From Vicinamibacterales bacterium (GTDB taxonomy: Bacteria; Acidobacteriota; Vicinamibacteria; Vicinamibacterales; JAMQPK01): a stretch of 53,758 nt of DNA. The notes under the pieces were generated by a model. That model did not search any database. It was not told where the DNA came from and worked only from the letters and a program-made list of their open reading frames with translations. Where the stretch lies: the NCBI GenBank assembly GCA_023717525.1, contig JAMQPK010000130.1, positions 1 to 53,758 on the forward strand. The letters are read 5' to 3'. Below, piece by piece: positions 44,513 through 53,758 of this stretch. Numbering within the stretch: the first letter of the stretch is position 1; every line of letters begins with the position of its first letter. Position numbers and translations under genes: made by a program.

Positions 44513-45154
44513 ATGATGCACGTTGCTGGCACGACGTTGACGGAGAAAATCCCACCGCCCAAGACCGAACCCTCGCCGGAGATCCCGCTCTTAAGCGACG
44601 AACCGACCATCGAACTGGTGGTCAGGGCCAGGGGTGGGGATCGACCGGCGATGGAGGCATTGCTCGAACGGTGCCTCCCTCCGCTGAAGCGGTGGGCCCA
44701 CAACCGGCTCCCTGCGGCAGCTCGGGGACGCCTCGACACTGGTGATCTGGTGCAGGAGGCTGCTCTTCACGCCATCGGCAACCTCGACACGTTCGAGCCG
44801 CGGCATGTGGGCGCGATGCAGGCGTATCTGCGTCAGGCGGTCATCAACCGCATTCGCGATGAAGTGAGGCGCATCGGACGGAATCCGCCTCCGCTCGAGC
44901 TCCCAGAGGATCTCCCCTCGGATCGCACCTCGCCGCTCGAGTTCGCGATTCAGGCCGAAGCGTACGACCACTACCGCCAGGCGCTCACGAAGCTCACGAC
45001 CAAAGATCGCGAGATGATCGTCGCGCGGATTGAAGTGCAATGGAGCCTTGCGGAAATCGCCCACCGCTTCGGCATGCGCACCGTCGACGCGGCCAGAATG
45101 GCCGTCAATCGCGCGGTGAAGCGACTCACCAACGATCTGAATCAGCGCAGATAG
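44513..45154 (+). CDS. ECF-like RNA polymerase sigma factor
   Basis: From ATG 44513 (AGGAG upstream) the product has 213 residues. Region 2 is seen as DTGDLVQEAALHAIGNLDTFEP and AYLRQAVINRIRDEVRR; region 4 as LTTKDREMIVARIEVQWSLAEIAHRFGM. There is no region 1 or 3, as in ECF sigma factors. No anti-sigma gene is adjacent. Several ECF groups in Acidobacteriota and Planctomycetes are next to Ser/Thr kinases and depend on them. An intrinsic terminator follows at 45187. Confidence 0.88.
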   Translation: MMHVAGTTLTEKIPPPKTEPSPEIPLLSDEPTIELVVRARGGDRPAMEALLERCLPPLKRWAHNRLPAAARGRLDTGDLVQEAALHAIGNLDTFEPRHVGAMQAYLRQAVINRIRDEVRRIGRNPPPLELPEDLPSDRTSPLEFAIQAEAYDHYRQALTKLTTKDREMIVARIEVQWSLAEIAHRFGMRTVDAARMAVNRAVKRLTNDLNQRR

Positions 45155-45186
45155 CGTCCGGCAGCCGCCGGGCGCTATCGATCGAG

Positions 45187-45230
45187 GAGCCGGGACCGCG
45201 GATCATGCGCGCGCCCGGCTCGTTTTTCTT
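45187..45230 (+). terminator. Intrinsic terminator after the sigma factor gene
   Basis: GAGCCGGG (45187-45194) pairs with CCCGGCTC (45214-45221) and is followed by GTTTTTCTT. It is the clearest rho-independent terminator in the window. Confidence 0.85.
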
Positions 45231-45351
45231 GTCACGCCTGTTTTTGTCTTAGGGCGCCCCCAACGTTCGACCTCCGGCTCGCGCGCGTTGATACACACAG
45301 ACGGCTGGCCACGATCGGCCGCCGCAGAAACGCGGCCTCAAGGAGGCAGAC

Positions 45352-45735
45352 ATGACTACTCGTAAATGGCTTCACGTGGCATTCGGCGTGGTGATTCTTG
45401 GTCTGTTGTCGACGGCGTCCACCGGCGCAATCTGGAATGCGAAGCGGACGACGTATTTCACGTTCCATCGTGCTGTGGCGATTCCGGGGATGTCGCTGCC
45501 GGCGGGCACCTACGTGTTCGAACTCGCCGATCCCAACACGCTCAATCTGGTCCGAATCCTGAGCAGGGATCGCCACAAGGTGTACTTGACCGCATTCACG
45601 ACATTCGTGGCGCGGCCGAACACCGGCAACATGGATTCGACGCTTGCCTTCGGCGAATCGTCCGCCGGCAAGCCTCCTGCCATCAAGGTCTGGTATCCGC
45701 AAGACGAAACGACTGGCCGCCAGTTCATCTACTAA
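45352..45735 (+). CDS. Small secreted protein, acidobacterial-type family
   Basis: This 127-residue protein has an N-terminal signal peptide or anchor (about residues 8-26). The rest is beta-rich, with TTYFTFHRAVAIPGMSLPAGTYVFEL and LVRILSRDRHKVYLTAF. Proteins of this look (a start that turns AxxLPGxxLPAGTY) are common in Acidobacteriota and of unknown function. A strong AAGGAGG precedes the ATG. A hairpin at 45757-45795 follows. Confidence 0.8.
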   Translation: MTTRKWLHVAFGVVILGLLSTASTGAIWNAKRTTYFTFHRAVAIPGMSLPAGTYVFELADPNTLNLVRILSRDRHKVYLTAFTTFVARPNTGNMDSTLAFGESSAGKPPAIKVWYPQDETTGRQFIY

Positions 45736-45756
45736 CCTCGCGAACTCTCCCAATCC

Positions 45757-45795
45757 CCCGCCTTGCTGGACGCATATAGAGTCTGGCAGGGCGGG
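45757..45795. terminator. GC-rich hairpin after the small secreted protein gene
   Basis: CCCGCCTTGC (45757-45766) pairs with GCAGGGCGGG (45786-45795), including one G-T pair. No T-run follows, so termination is uncertain. Confidence 0.5.
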
Positions 45796-45822
45796 CACGC
45801 CTCAGGGCGCGCCAGCTAGTCC

Positions 45823-45850
45823 TCAGTTGTTAGTCTTCAGTTGTCAGTTC
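45823..45850. repeat. Heptamer repeat arm, TCAGTTN family (left of four-helix gene)
   Basis: There are four units (TCAGTTG, TTAGTCT, TCAGTTG, TCAGTTC). The third unit contains the stop codon of the four-helix-bundle gene on the other strand. The matching reverse arm is at 46263-46304. Confidence 0.9.
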
Positions 45851-46211
45851 GTGCGGTGCTCTTTACGACGGCCTTCAGGAGACCGCTTAAGACACGTTTG
45901 GTTTCTTCAATGTCACTTGCGAAGTCCATTCGCAGATCGCCATCCAGGAGCCGCAGATCGGCGGCAAGCGTGGCGTAGTAGTCGAGCTCTCCCGCGGATC
46001 CGAGTGCAATTCTCAAGTATCTGGCGAGTTCGCCCCGGCTCCCTCGACAACAGCCCTCAGCAATATTCGCGGGAATCGAGACGGCCGCGCGGCGCATCTG
46101 AGATGTGAGACCGTACTGCTCAGATTTCGGAAATGCTGCAGAAACTTCGTACGTCCGGAGAACCAAGGCGTGAGCCTTCTGCCACGCGAAGAGTCTCCTG
46201 AAGTCCTGCAT
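45837..46211 (-). CDS. Four-helix-bundle protein (S23/bAvd-like family)
   Basis: This 124-residue helical protein belongs to the family once called 23S rRNA intervening-sequence or S23 proteins, related to the Avd protein of diversity-generating retroelements. Family motifs are FAWQKAHALVLRTYEVSAAFP, LTSQMRRAAVSIPANIAEG and RYLRIALGSAGELDYY. Its function is unproven; the bundles may bind nucleic acid. The ATG at 46211 has no good ribosome site; a GTG at 46250 is possible. The last residues (RTDN) and the stop are written in a TCAGTTN heptamer array, and a reverse array lies upstream, so the gene fills the space between two repeat arms. Confidence 0.85.
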   Translation of the reverse strand: MQDFRRLFAWQKAHALVLRTYEVSAAFPKSEQYGLTSQMRRAAVSIPANIAEGCCRGSRGELARYLRIALGSAGELDYYATLAADLRLLDGDLRMDFASDIEETKRVLSGLLKAVVKSTARTDN

Positions 46212-46262
46212 CGAGGTGTTCAGTGCAAGACACAGTCCCGGAAAGAGCACCTCGCCTGCCGG

Positions 46263-46304
46263 ACTGAGAACTGAGAACTGAAAACTGAAAACTGAAAACT
46301 GACT
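46263..46304. repeat. Heptamer repeat arm, TCAGTTN family (right of four-helix gene, inverted)
   Basis: Six exact 7-base units (ACTGAGA twice, ACTGAAA three times, ACTGACT) form the reverse complement of the arm at 45823-45850. They end at the stop codon of the upstream permease gene. Confidence 0.92.
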
Positions 46305-47597
46305 ACTCGTGCCTCAGCGCCTCGATGGGATCGAGCCGAGCCGCACGAATCGCAGGATACATGCCGAAGAAAATGCCCACGCTCGCCGAGAAGCCGAGTC
46401 CAAGCGCGAACGACCAGAGCGGCAGCGACACGGGAAAGCCGGTGATGAAGTGCACACCGAACCCGATGGCACTCCCCAGAATGATCCCCAGTACCCCGCC
46501 GACCAGGGTCAAGACCACCGCCTCGGTCAGAAACTGAAACAGCACTTCACGGCGTCGTGCGCCCAGGGCACGGCGCACGCCAATCTCGCGCGTGCGCTCC
46601 GTCACTGTGATCGACATGATCGCCATCACGCCGATGCCGCCGACCATCAGGGCGATCGACGAGATCACGACGAGCGCAAGGAACGTGGCCTGGCTGATCC
46701 GGTCCCACAACTTCAGGAACGCGTCCTGTGTTTCCATGTTGAAGTCGTCGGGGTCGTCGAGCTTCAGACCATGGCGGCTCCGCATGATGCGCTGGACTTC
46801 GGCCATGGCCGCAGCCACCGTGACGCCCTCGCGGGGCTGAACCGAGATCTGCACCGGCACGAATCTCGCGTTCCGCGCGATCTGGACTGCGCGAAGCCCG
46901 AAAATGCGCTGGTAGGCGGTATAGGGAATCACCACAAAGTCGTCGGCGTTCACGCCGATGCCGCCCGCTGCGCGCTTGTCGTACACGCCAACGACCTCAA
47001 ACCGCTCCGAGCCCACTCGGACCATCTTGCCGACCGGATTGACGCCAATCGGCTCAAAGAGCAGTTTGTACGCCGTGTTTCCCAGCACGACGACGTTCTT
47101 TCGATACTGCACTTCCGTTCCGTTGAAGAACCGGCCACCCAGGAATGGGATGTTCGTTCCATCCTGGAACTTTTCCGTCGTCCCAAACACGATAATCGGC
47201 TTGGTCCTCTGGTCGCGATAAAAGACGCGTTGCTGAACGGAGCCCGGACCGCCGCCGCCAAGCTCGACGTCGACCGTTTGCAGCAGCGTCGCCTGTTCTT
47301 CGAGGGCTCGCGCGTCGGAAATCGTCAAAGTGGGTCGTTTTAAGAGCTGGGTGAACTCGTCGCCGTTCACGAAGTTGGTGAAGCTGAATCGCGAGATGAT
47401 GATCGTGTCCGGCCCCAGCTGCTGGATAAGGCCGCGCAAGGACTGATCGAAGCCGCGGATCATCGACGTCATGCCCACAATCGACGTGATACCGATGACC
47501 ACGCCCAGGACGGTAAGGCCCGAGCGCAGCTTGTTCGTGCGCAGCGTATCGAACGCCATCGCTACGACTTGCCCGAGGAGTGCAACCCGGAACGGCA

Positions 47598-47598
<1 letters not shown>
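46303..47598 (-). CDS. MacB/FtsX-type ABC transporter permease (second)
   Basis: This 431-residue inner-membrane protein has one helix near residues 28-50, a large periplasmic MacB-type domain (about 55-300) and three C-terminal helices. It contains the conserved cytoplasmic stretch TERTREIGVRRALGARRREVL and ends RAARLDPIEALRHE, the family signature. These proteins transmit force from an ABC ATPase to the periplasm rather than forming a channel. Its start overlaps the stop of the first permease (TAATG). No ATPase gene is adjacent. Confidence 0.93.
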
Positions 47599-48820
<1,222 letters not shown>

Positions 48821-48824
<4 letters not shown>

Positions 48825-50167
48825 GAAGGTTTCTTGACGGCCGGAGCCGGTTCGACCTTCACTTGATCGCCGTCAACCATGCCGCGCACTGAATTGTACG
48901 GTCCGGTGATGACTTGATCGCCTGACGTGATGCCCGACAGCACTTCGAAATACCTGTCGCCCGCAATTCCGAGTTTTACGATCAGGAATTCTGCGCTCCC
49001 GTTGCGGAATACGAAGACACCCTCGGTTTCCTTGCGCGTTTGGCCGGGCCCAAGCTCTACCGGAACCACCGCTGTTGCGGGGGTCTTGCGCTGTCCTTCG
49101 ACGCGAGGTGGTTTCACGATCTGTCCGTTCGCGTCGTAAACGAGCTCGCGCACGGCAACGGCAGGAATCGGAACGGCTGTGACGTTTTTTCGTGTCGCCG
49201 TCGTGATATCGGCCGTGCAGGTGAACCCGGGCCGGACATCCGGTACGTTTTCATCCAGAACAACGACAACTTTGAAGTTGGTCGCCTGTTGTGTCGTCGC
49301 CTGCTGGCCGGCTGCCTGAATCGGACTGTTGCCGATTTCGCTGACGTGGCCCTTGAACGTGCGATCGGGAATGGCGTCGATCGTGATCTTTGCCTGCTGG
49401 CCGAGCGAGACGTTGGGAATGTTCGTCTCGTCGACCTCGACCTCTGCCTGGATGACAGACATGTCTGCCACCGTCAAAAGGATCGTGCCGGCGTTGTTCA
49501 TGGTGCCGACGACGGCCGTTTCACCTTCCTGGACATTGCGGCGGGTGATGATGCCCGCGATAGGCGATTCGATGCGCACTTTGCTGAGGTCGAACTGCGC
49601 GCTTTGCAGTGTCGCGCGATCCTGGCCGATCCGCACCTCCTGCGTGTGGACCTGTTTTTCGCGCTCGGCCAGCGTCGACTGTGCGAGCCGGACGTCGTTT
49701 TCCGCGCGCTCGAGCGCCTCGCGAGTGGTCAACTGCTTGGACGACAGATCCTGCTGGCGTTTGAGGTTCTGCTGGGCCACCGTCAGTTGGACCCGCGCGG
49801 TTTCGACCCCCTGGCGCGCCTGATCGAGCGCAGATTCCGCGCCGCGCAGCGCGGCCTGGCCGCTCTCGACGCGGGTGCGCAGGCTTCGCGGATCGATCTG
49901 CATGAGGAACTGGCCGGCCGTGACGCGATCGCCTTCGTTGACGGCCAGGTTGACGATGCGGCCCGAGGTGTCCGCGCTGATGTTGACGAACTTCTTCGGC
50001 TGAATCTTCCCGGATGCCGACACGACCGCCTCGAGGTCGCGTGTCTTGATGGTTTCGACGGTGACCGTCGGCGCCGTGGAGCGCCGGAACCACCAGGCCG
50101 ATCCGGCGGCGGCGCCGATCACCACGAGGGCCACGACCGCGATGATGATTTTCCTGTTGCGAGACAA
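48821..50167 (-). CDS. MacA/HlyD-type periplasmic adaptor protein
   Basis: This 448-residue protein has an N-terminal membrane anchor (about residues 7-26). The lipoyl-like half motif SASGKIQPKKFVNISADTSG comes next, then a long coiled-coil hairpin (about 95-200), the second lipoyl half (VRIESPIAGIITRRNVQEGE) and beta-barrel/membrane-proximal domains. It would link the inner-membrane permeases to an outer-membrane duct. The start is TTG at 50167, placed directly after the yip1 stop, so expression depends on coupling. A TolC-type gene is not seen. Confidence 0.93.
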
Positions 50168-50872
50168 TCAGATTCCTCCTCGAAGGGCCTGCGTCAGCGC
50201 CAGGGCGGCGGCGCCGGTTGCGTAAGCTCCAAACAGCCAGCGGGCGACGGGCAGGGCGCGCGTCCGATACAGCATGGCGAAGCCCATCGCCAGCACGACG
50301 ACCCACCAGAGCACAAACAGATCGAGCGCGCCGAACAGGCGCGCGACAAATGTGGACTCGCCGAGTCCCGGCAGGAGAACGCTGAGGCTTGTGGCGCCTC
50401 CGATCGATTCCCGTGCGTAGTTGATTGGCTCGGCGACGATGGCCCGGAGCGCAAAGATCGCCGATGCGTGGACCACGACGGCCAGGACTTGCGCGTAGGT
50501 CGCCTGCGTCGATCCTCGATTGCCAATCGCGCGCACGCCGAACGCAAGCAGCATCCAGGCGATGGGCCAGCCGACGACGATCGAGACCGCGCTGATGAGC
50601 GGCAGGTACGGCTGCAGCTGCCGCAGTTCGGCGTATCTCGCGTCGGTCACAATCGTGCCCAGCGATTCGAGTTGACGCACCTCCTGATCGAGAGCCGCGA
50701 TACGTCCGACTCGCGTCATCAGGAAGCCAACACTGCACGTTGCGGCGATCGCGAGGATGAGCACGGCGAGATCCAGCGATCGTGGCCGCTCAATGACGCC
50801 CGACAGTGTCGTTCGGGGCGCCCGAATCATCCCGACAAGCCGCTGGACCGCAAGAGCGTGAACGTTCGGCAA
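50168..50872 (-). CDS. Yip1-family membrane protein
   Basis: The product has 234 residues and five or so predicted membrane helices (about 33-52, 88-112, 125-145, 168-195, 200-225). The N-terminus LVGMIRAPRTTLSGVIERP resembles the amphipathic start of Yip1-domain proteins. The function is unknown; it opens the adaptor/permease operon and is probably cotranscribed. The start is uncertain: TTG 50872, or ATG 50830, which is nearer the conserved part. Neither has a good ribosome site. Confidence 0.75.
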   Translation of the reverse strand: MPNVHALAVQRLVGMIRAPRTTLSGVIERPRSLDLAVLILAIAATCSVGFLMTRVGRIAALDQEVRQLESLGTIVTDARYAELRQLQPYLPLISAVSIVVGWPIAWMLLAFGVRAIGNRGSTQATYAQVLAVVVHASAIFALRAIVAEPINYARESIGGATSLSVLLPGLGESTFVARLFGALDLFVLWWVVVLAMGFAMLYRTRALPVARWLFGAYATGAAALALTQALRGGI

Positions 50873-50983
50873 AGGCTATTGTGACCTCAACTTAAGACGA
50901 GTGTGATCTGGGCTTGGTTCCGTTTTCGGCCGTGGGTCGACTTCGCGGAAGGCCATCGGCGACAGGAAGCGTAAGCTCCTCGG

Positions 50984-51904
50984 ATGCGCATTATGCCACC
51001 CCTCGTTCCGGGGATCGGTTTCTGGCTGGCTGCAATTATCCTCATCACGCCTCGTTCGTCCCCTGCTCAAACCTTCAGTGGTGTCGGCGAGCGCGCACAA
51101 GGGATGGCGGGTGCCTTCGTGGCGGTGGCCGATGACGCCAGCGCTGTCTATTGGAACCCGGCCGCTCTCGCGTGGCCCACGGGATCGACGTTCGATGCCC
51201 AGTTCGGTATGGCGGAGGACTCGACGTTCTTCGGCGTCGGCCTGCCCCCGCTCGGCCTTAGCTACTACCGATTGCCTATTGTTTCAGCCTCGGCGAACCG
51301 ACAAAACGAAGGATCGGGAAAGGCGGAGATCCGCCCTTCCGCCACTCATAACGTGGGCGTGACTATCAATCAAACCGTTGTAAATGGGCTTGTTATCGGC
51401 ACGACCCTTCGCCTGGTCCACGGCGGGTTCGAGGACCAGCCTGACCGGACAACCGTTGATCTCGACTTGGGAACCATCTACGCGAGGGGCAGTTTTCGGG
51501 CGGGACTGACAGCTCGTAACCTCGCGGCGCCGGAATTTCACACAGGCGATGGCCCATTTGCGTTGTCGCGGCAGGTCCGGGCTGGTGTGGCGTTCGCTCC
51601 GCGGGTGCGACCAGCAGGGGTTCACGGGCCGTTTACGGTCGCTTTTGACGCGGATCTCACCCGAACCGCGGGATTTGACGGTGATCTTCGTGATGCGGCC
51701 GTGGGGACCGAGTATTGGTTCGGCAGGGGCCAGGTTGGCGCCCGTGCCGGGCTACGCTGGAGCACGCTAAATGACCCAGATCCTGCTGTTTCAGGGGGAA
51801 TAACGGTTGCTCTTCCACATTCCGCGTTTGTCGAGGGTCATCTGACCAAGAAATCTGACGAGGATGACCCTGAGTGGGGCGCCGGGTTTAGGTTTACATT
51901 TTAA
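50984..51904 (+). CDS. Outer-membrane beta-barrel protein (PorV/FadL-like)
   Basis: This 306-residue protein has a signal peptide (about residues 1-29) and then GVGERAQGMAGAFVAVADDASAVYWNPAAL, the N-terminal plug signature of PorV/UPF0164/FadL-type barrels. Alternating beta strands follow up to a terminal aromatic residue (GAGFRFTF) that serves as the barrel assembly signal. It may transport hydrophobic molecules or help secretion. It diverges from the yip1 operon across 111 bases and is followed by pilB. Confidence 0.82.
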   Translation: MRIMPPLVPGIGFWLAAIILITPRSSPAQTFSGVGERAQGMAGAFVAVADDASAVYWNPAALAWPTGSTFDAQFGMAEDSTFFGVGLPPLGLSYYRLPIVSASANRQNEGSGKAEIRPSATHNVGVTINQTVVNGLVIGTTLRLVHGGFEDQPDRTTVDLDLGTIYARGSFRAGLTARNLAAPEFHTGDGPFALSRQVRAGVAFAPRVRPAGVHGPFTVAFDADLTRTAGFDGDLRDAAVGTEYWFGRGQVGARAGLRWSTLNDPDPAVSGGITVALPHSAFVEGHLTKKSDEDDPEWGAGFRFTF

Positions 51905-51912
51905 GTCACTTA

Positions 51913-51932
51913 ATGACAATTTGTGTCATAAT
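51913..51932 (+). promoter_or_regulatory. Inverted repeat overlapping a -10 element before pilB
   Basis: ATGACA (51913-51918) and TGTCAT (51924-51929) form a perfect inverted repeat with a 5-base centre. It overlaps CATAAT (51927-51932), a good -10 match located 21 bases before the pilB ATG. A repressor operator is plausible. No clear -35 is seen. Confidence 0.45.
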
Positions 51933-51952
51933 AGCGAGTCGTTGTTGAGCAC

Positions 51953-53725
51953 ATGCCAGTCCGCATAGGAGAACTTCTCCTCAAAGAGAAGCGCATCACG
52001 CCCGAGCAGCTCCAGGAGACCTTGAACTATCAAAAGGCCAACGGGGGCAAGCTCGGTTTCAATCTTGTCAAGCTTGGCTTCGTCAAGGACGAGGAACTCA
52101 CGGCCCTGCTGTCCAAGCAGTACGGCGTGCCATCGATCAATCTGGCGCAGTTCGAGATCGATCCGGGCGTCATCAAGCTCATCCCCTCGGAGACGGCGCA
52201 GAAGTATCAAATCATCCCGCTCAGCCGGACCGGCGCGACGCTGACCATCGCGATGACCGATCCCACCAACGTGTTCGCCATGGACGACATCAAGTTCATG
52301 ACGGGCTACAACGTGGAACCGGTCGTGGCGTCGGAAACCGCCGTCAGCGATGCCATCACGAGGTACTACGCGCTTGCGGCGAAAGCCGTGGGTGCCGTTG
52401 GTAGTGTCGGCATCGGCGGACTCAACAGCGCGAGCGCGCTCGAACTGGCCACCAAGTCGATCGAGGAGATGTCGGTTGCGGGTGCCGACCAGGTCGAAGT
52501 CCTCGCCGACATGGAAGAGATCAGTGCCGAGTCGCTCGAGAAGCAGGGCGGCGAGGCACCGGTCATCAAGCTCGTGAACGTCGTGCTGATGTCGGCCATC
52601 CAGAAGGGCGCCAGCGACATTCATATCGAGCCGTACGAAAAAGAATTCCGCGTCCGGTACCGAGTGGACGGCATTCTCTACAACATCATGAGTCCGCCCA
52701 TCAAGATGCGCGACGCGATTACCTCGCGCATCAAGATCATGGCGCGGCTCGACATTGCCGAGAAACGTCTCCCGCAGGACGGCCGCATCAAGATTCGTTT
52801 TGCCGACGGCGGCCAGTCGAAGGACATCGACTTCCGCGTCTCGTGCCTGCCGACGCTGTTCGGCGAGAAGATCGTCATGCGTTTGCTCGACAAAGACAAA
52901 CTCATGCTCGACATGACGAAGCTGGGGTTCGAGCAGGGATCGCTCACCAAGTTCGAGGCGGCGATTCAGAAGCCGTGGGGCATGGTGCTCGTGACGGGTC
53001 CGACGGGAAGCGGTAAGACCAACACGCTGTACTCGTCCATCGCGAAGGTGAACACGCCGGAAACCAACATCATGACGGCCGAGGATCCGGTCGAGTTCAA
53101 CCTGCCAGGCATCAATCAGGTTCAGGTCCGCGAAAACATCGGGTTGAATTTTGCCGCGGCGCTCCGTTCCTTTCTGCGACAGGATCCGAACATCATCCTC
53201 GTCGGCGAAATCCGCGACTTCGAGACGGCCGAGATTGCCGTGAAAGCGGCGCTCACGGGGCACCTTGTGCTGTCGACGCTGCACACCAACGACGCGCCCA
53301 GCACCATCAACCGGTTGATGAACATGGGCATCGAGCCATTCCTTGTCGCGAGCTCGGTGAATCTGATTTGCGCGCAACGACTCGTGCGTCGCATCTGCGC
53401 CAACTGCAAGGTCGACCATCCAATGCCGGCGCAGGCGCTCGTGCAAGCCGGTTTCTCGGCCGATGACGCGAAGACCGTCGTTCCCAAGAAAGGCAGCGGC
53501 TGCGAGAAGTGCAACAACACGGGTTACAAAGGACGAGTCGGCCTCTACGAAGTCATGGATATCACCGACGAGCTTCGGGAGCTCGTGCTCGTCGGCGCGT
53601 CGGGTCTCGAGCTGCGCCGCAAGGCCATCGAGGAAGGCATGCTCACGCTGCGCATGAGCGGTCTCTGTAAAGTCAAGGACGGGCTGACGACGATAGAAGA
53701 GGTAGCGAGGGAAACGGTTAAGTAG
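51953..53725 (+). CDS. pilB: Type IV pilus assembly ATPase PilB
   Basis: PilB is the hexameric ATPase that powers pilin polymerisation at the inner membrane. The 590-residue protein has the N-terminal MshEN-type domain (RIGELLLKEKRITPEQL), a linker, and the GspE core: Walker A GPTGSGKT (349-356), Walker B ILVGEIRD (415-422) and the His-box region STLHTNDAPS. The zinc site is built from Cys482, Cys485, Cys517 and Cys520. It could also serve type II secretion, but pilB is more likely given the N-domain. No clear Shine-Dalgarno precedes the ATG. Confidence 0.95.
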   Translation: MPVRIGELLLKEKRITPEQLQETLNYQKANGGKLGFNLVKLGFVKDEELTALLSKQYGVPSINLAQFEIDPGVIKLIPSETAQKYQIIPLSRTGATLTIAMTDPTNVFAMDDIKFMTGYNVEPVVASETAVSDAITRYYALAAKAVGAVGSVGIGGLNSASALELATKSIEEMSVAGADQVEVLADMEEISAESLEKQGGEAPVIKLVNVVLMSAIQKGASDIHIEPYEKEFRVRYRVDGILYNIMSPPIKMRDAITSRIKIMARLDIAEKRLPQDGRIKIRFADGGQSKDIDFRVSCLPTLFGEKIVMRLLDKDKLMLDMTKLGFEQGSLTKFEAAIQKPWGMVLVTGPTGSGKTNTLYSSIAKVNTPETNIMTAEDPVEFNLPGINQVQVRENIGLNFAAALRSFLRQDPNIILVGEIRDFETAEIAVKAALTGHLVLSTLHTNDAPSTINRLMNMGIEPFLVASSVNLICAQRLVRRICANCKVDHPMPAQALVQAGFSADDAKTVVPKKGSGCEKCNNTGYKGRVGLYEVMDITDELRELVLVGASGLELRRKAIEEGMLTLRMSGLCKVKDGLTTIEEVARETVK

Positions 53726-53736
53726 AGATCACGTCA

Positions 53737-53758
53737 GGGAAGAGGGAAGAGGGAAGAG
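53737..53758. repeat. Heptamer array, GGGAAGA family (cut by window end)
   Basis: Three exact 7-base units of GGGAAGA begin 11 bases after the pilB stop and run to the end of the window. The full length and any complementary arm lie outside. Confidence 0.85.

Noticed and set aside
45837-46211. Annotation as a ribosomal protein
   Set aside because: The S23 name is historical for this four-helix-bundle family; it is not a component of the bacterial ribosome.
49040-50884. Plus-strand frame of about 610 codons opposite the adaptor and yip1 genes
   Set aside because: It is antisense to two recognised proteins; the composition is Arg/Asp-rich without motifs.
51926-53446. Minus-strand frame of about 500 codons opposite pilB
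   Set aside because: It is antisense to a complete PilB and has no recognisable domains.

Overview
The window is GC-rich bacterial chromosome. The most likely source is a member of Acidobacteriota (a Vicinamibacteria-type lineage). This is inferred from gene content: Ser/Thr kinases fused to a membrane segment and TPRs, a PD40 beta-propeller secreted protein, a heme plus copper-monooxygenase-like secreted protein, paired FtsX/MacB-type permeases with an HlyD-type adaptor, a small secreted family starting at 45352, and a zinc-type S14. No rRNA, tRNA, CRISPR array, prophage or transposase gene was found.

Layout. 1-4.8 kb: a minus-strand nadE-thiS-thiG operon (NAD and thiazole synthesis), a membrane protein, and a lone transhydrogenase alpha subunit. 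4.8-14.6 kb: housekeeping and accessory genes, namely glk, a BRCT/MerR/TPR fusion, a decayed alpha/beta hydrolase between inverted repeats, infA with a small Cys-rich protein, an acyl-activating/acyltransferase fusion, an SDR protein, cca, a beta-propeller and an FKBP. 14.6-34.2 kb: the str-S10-spc-alpha ribosomal superoperon on the plus strand, from rpsL to rplQ. It includes secY, adk, map and rpoA. There is no tuf after fusA, and infA lies 22 kb away. 34.3-39.7 kb: a NIPSNAP protein, a secreted heme/copper cluster and an EF-G paralogue. 39.8-45.2 kb: two Ser/Thr kinases, a small orphan protein and an ECF-like sigma factor. 45.3-50.9 kb: a small secreted protein, a four-helix-bundle gene between inverted repeats, and a minus-strand yip1-adaptor-permease-permease operon without its ATPase. 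51-53.7 kb: an outer-membrane barrel protein and pilB.

The strongest signal that ordinary genes do not explain is a set of about twenty intergenic arrays built from 7-nucleotide units. Unit sequences differ between sites (CGATAGG, GGTCCTT, GGCTTTC, GCTCCGG, TCAGTTN, GAAGTAR, ATTGAAG, GAAACTG, ATTTGAA, GGGAAGA) but the period stays at seven. Most arrays fold back on themselves as a forward arm of heptamers followed by its reverse complement. They sit directly after stop codons, sometimes supply the stop codon, and are densest between ribosomal protein genes. At two places the arms are pulled apart with one gene between them: the decayed hydrolase (6964-7630) and the four-helix-bundle gene (45823-46304). 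This suggests a small repeat element that can carry or capture a gene. It is the best candidate here for an undescribed system.
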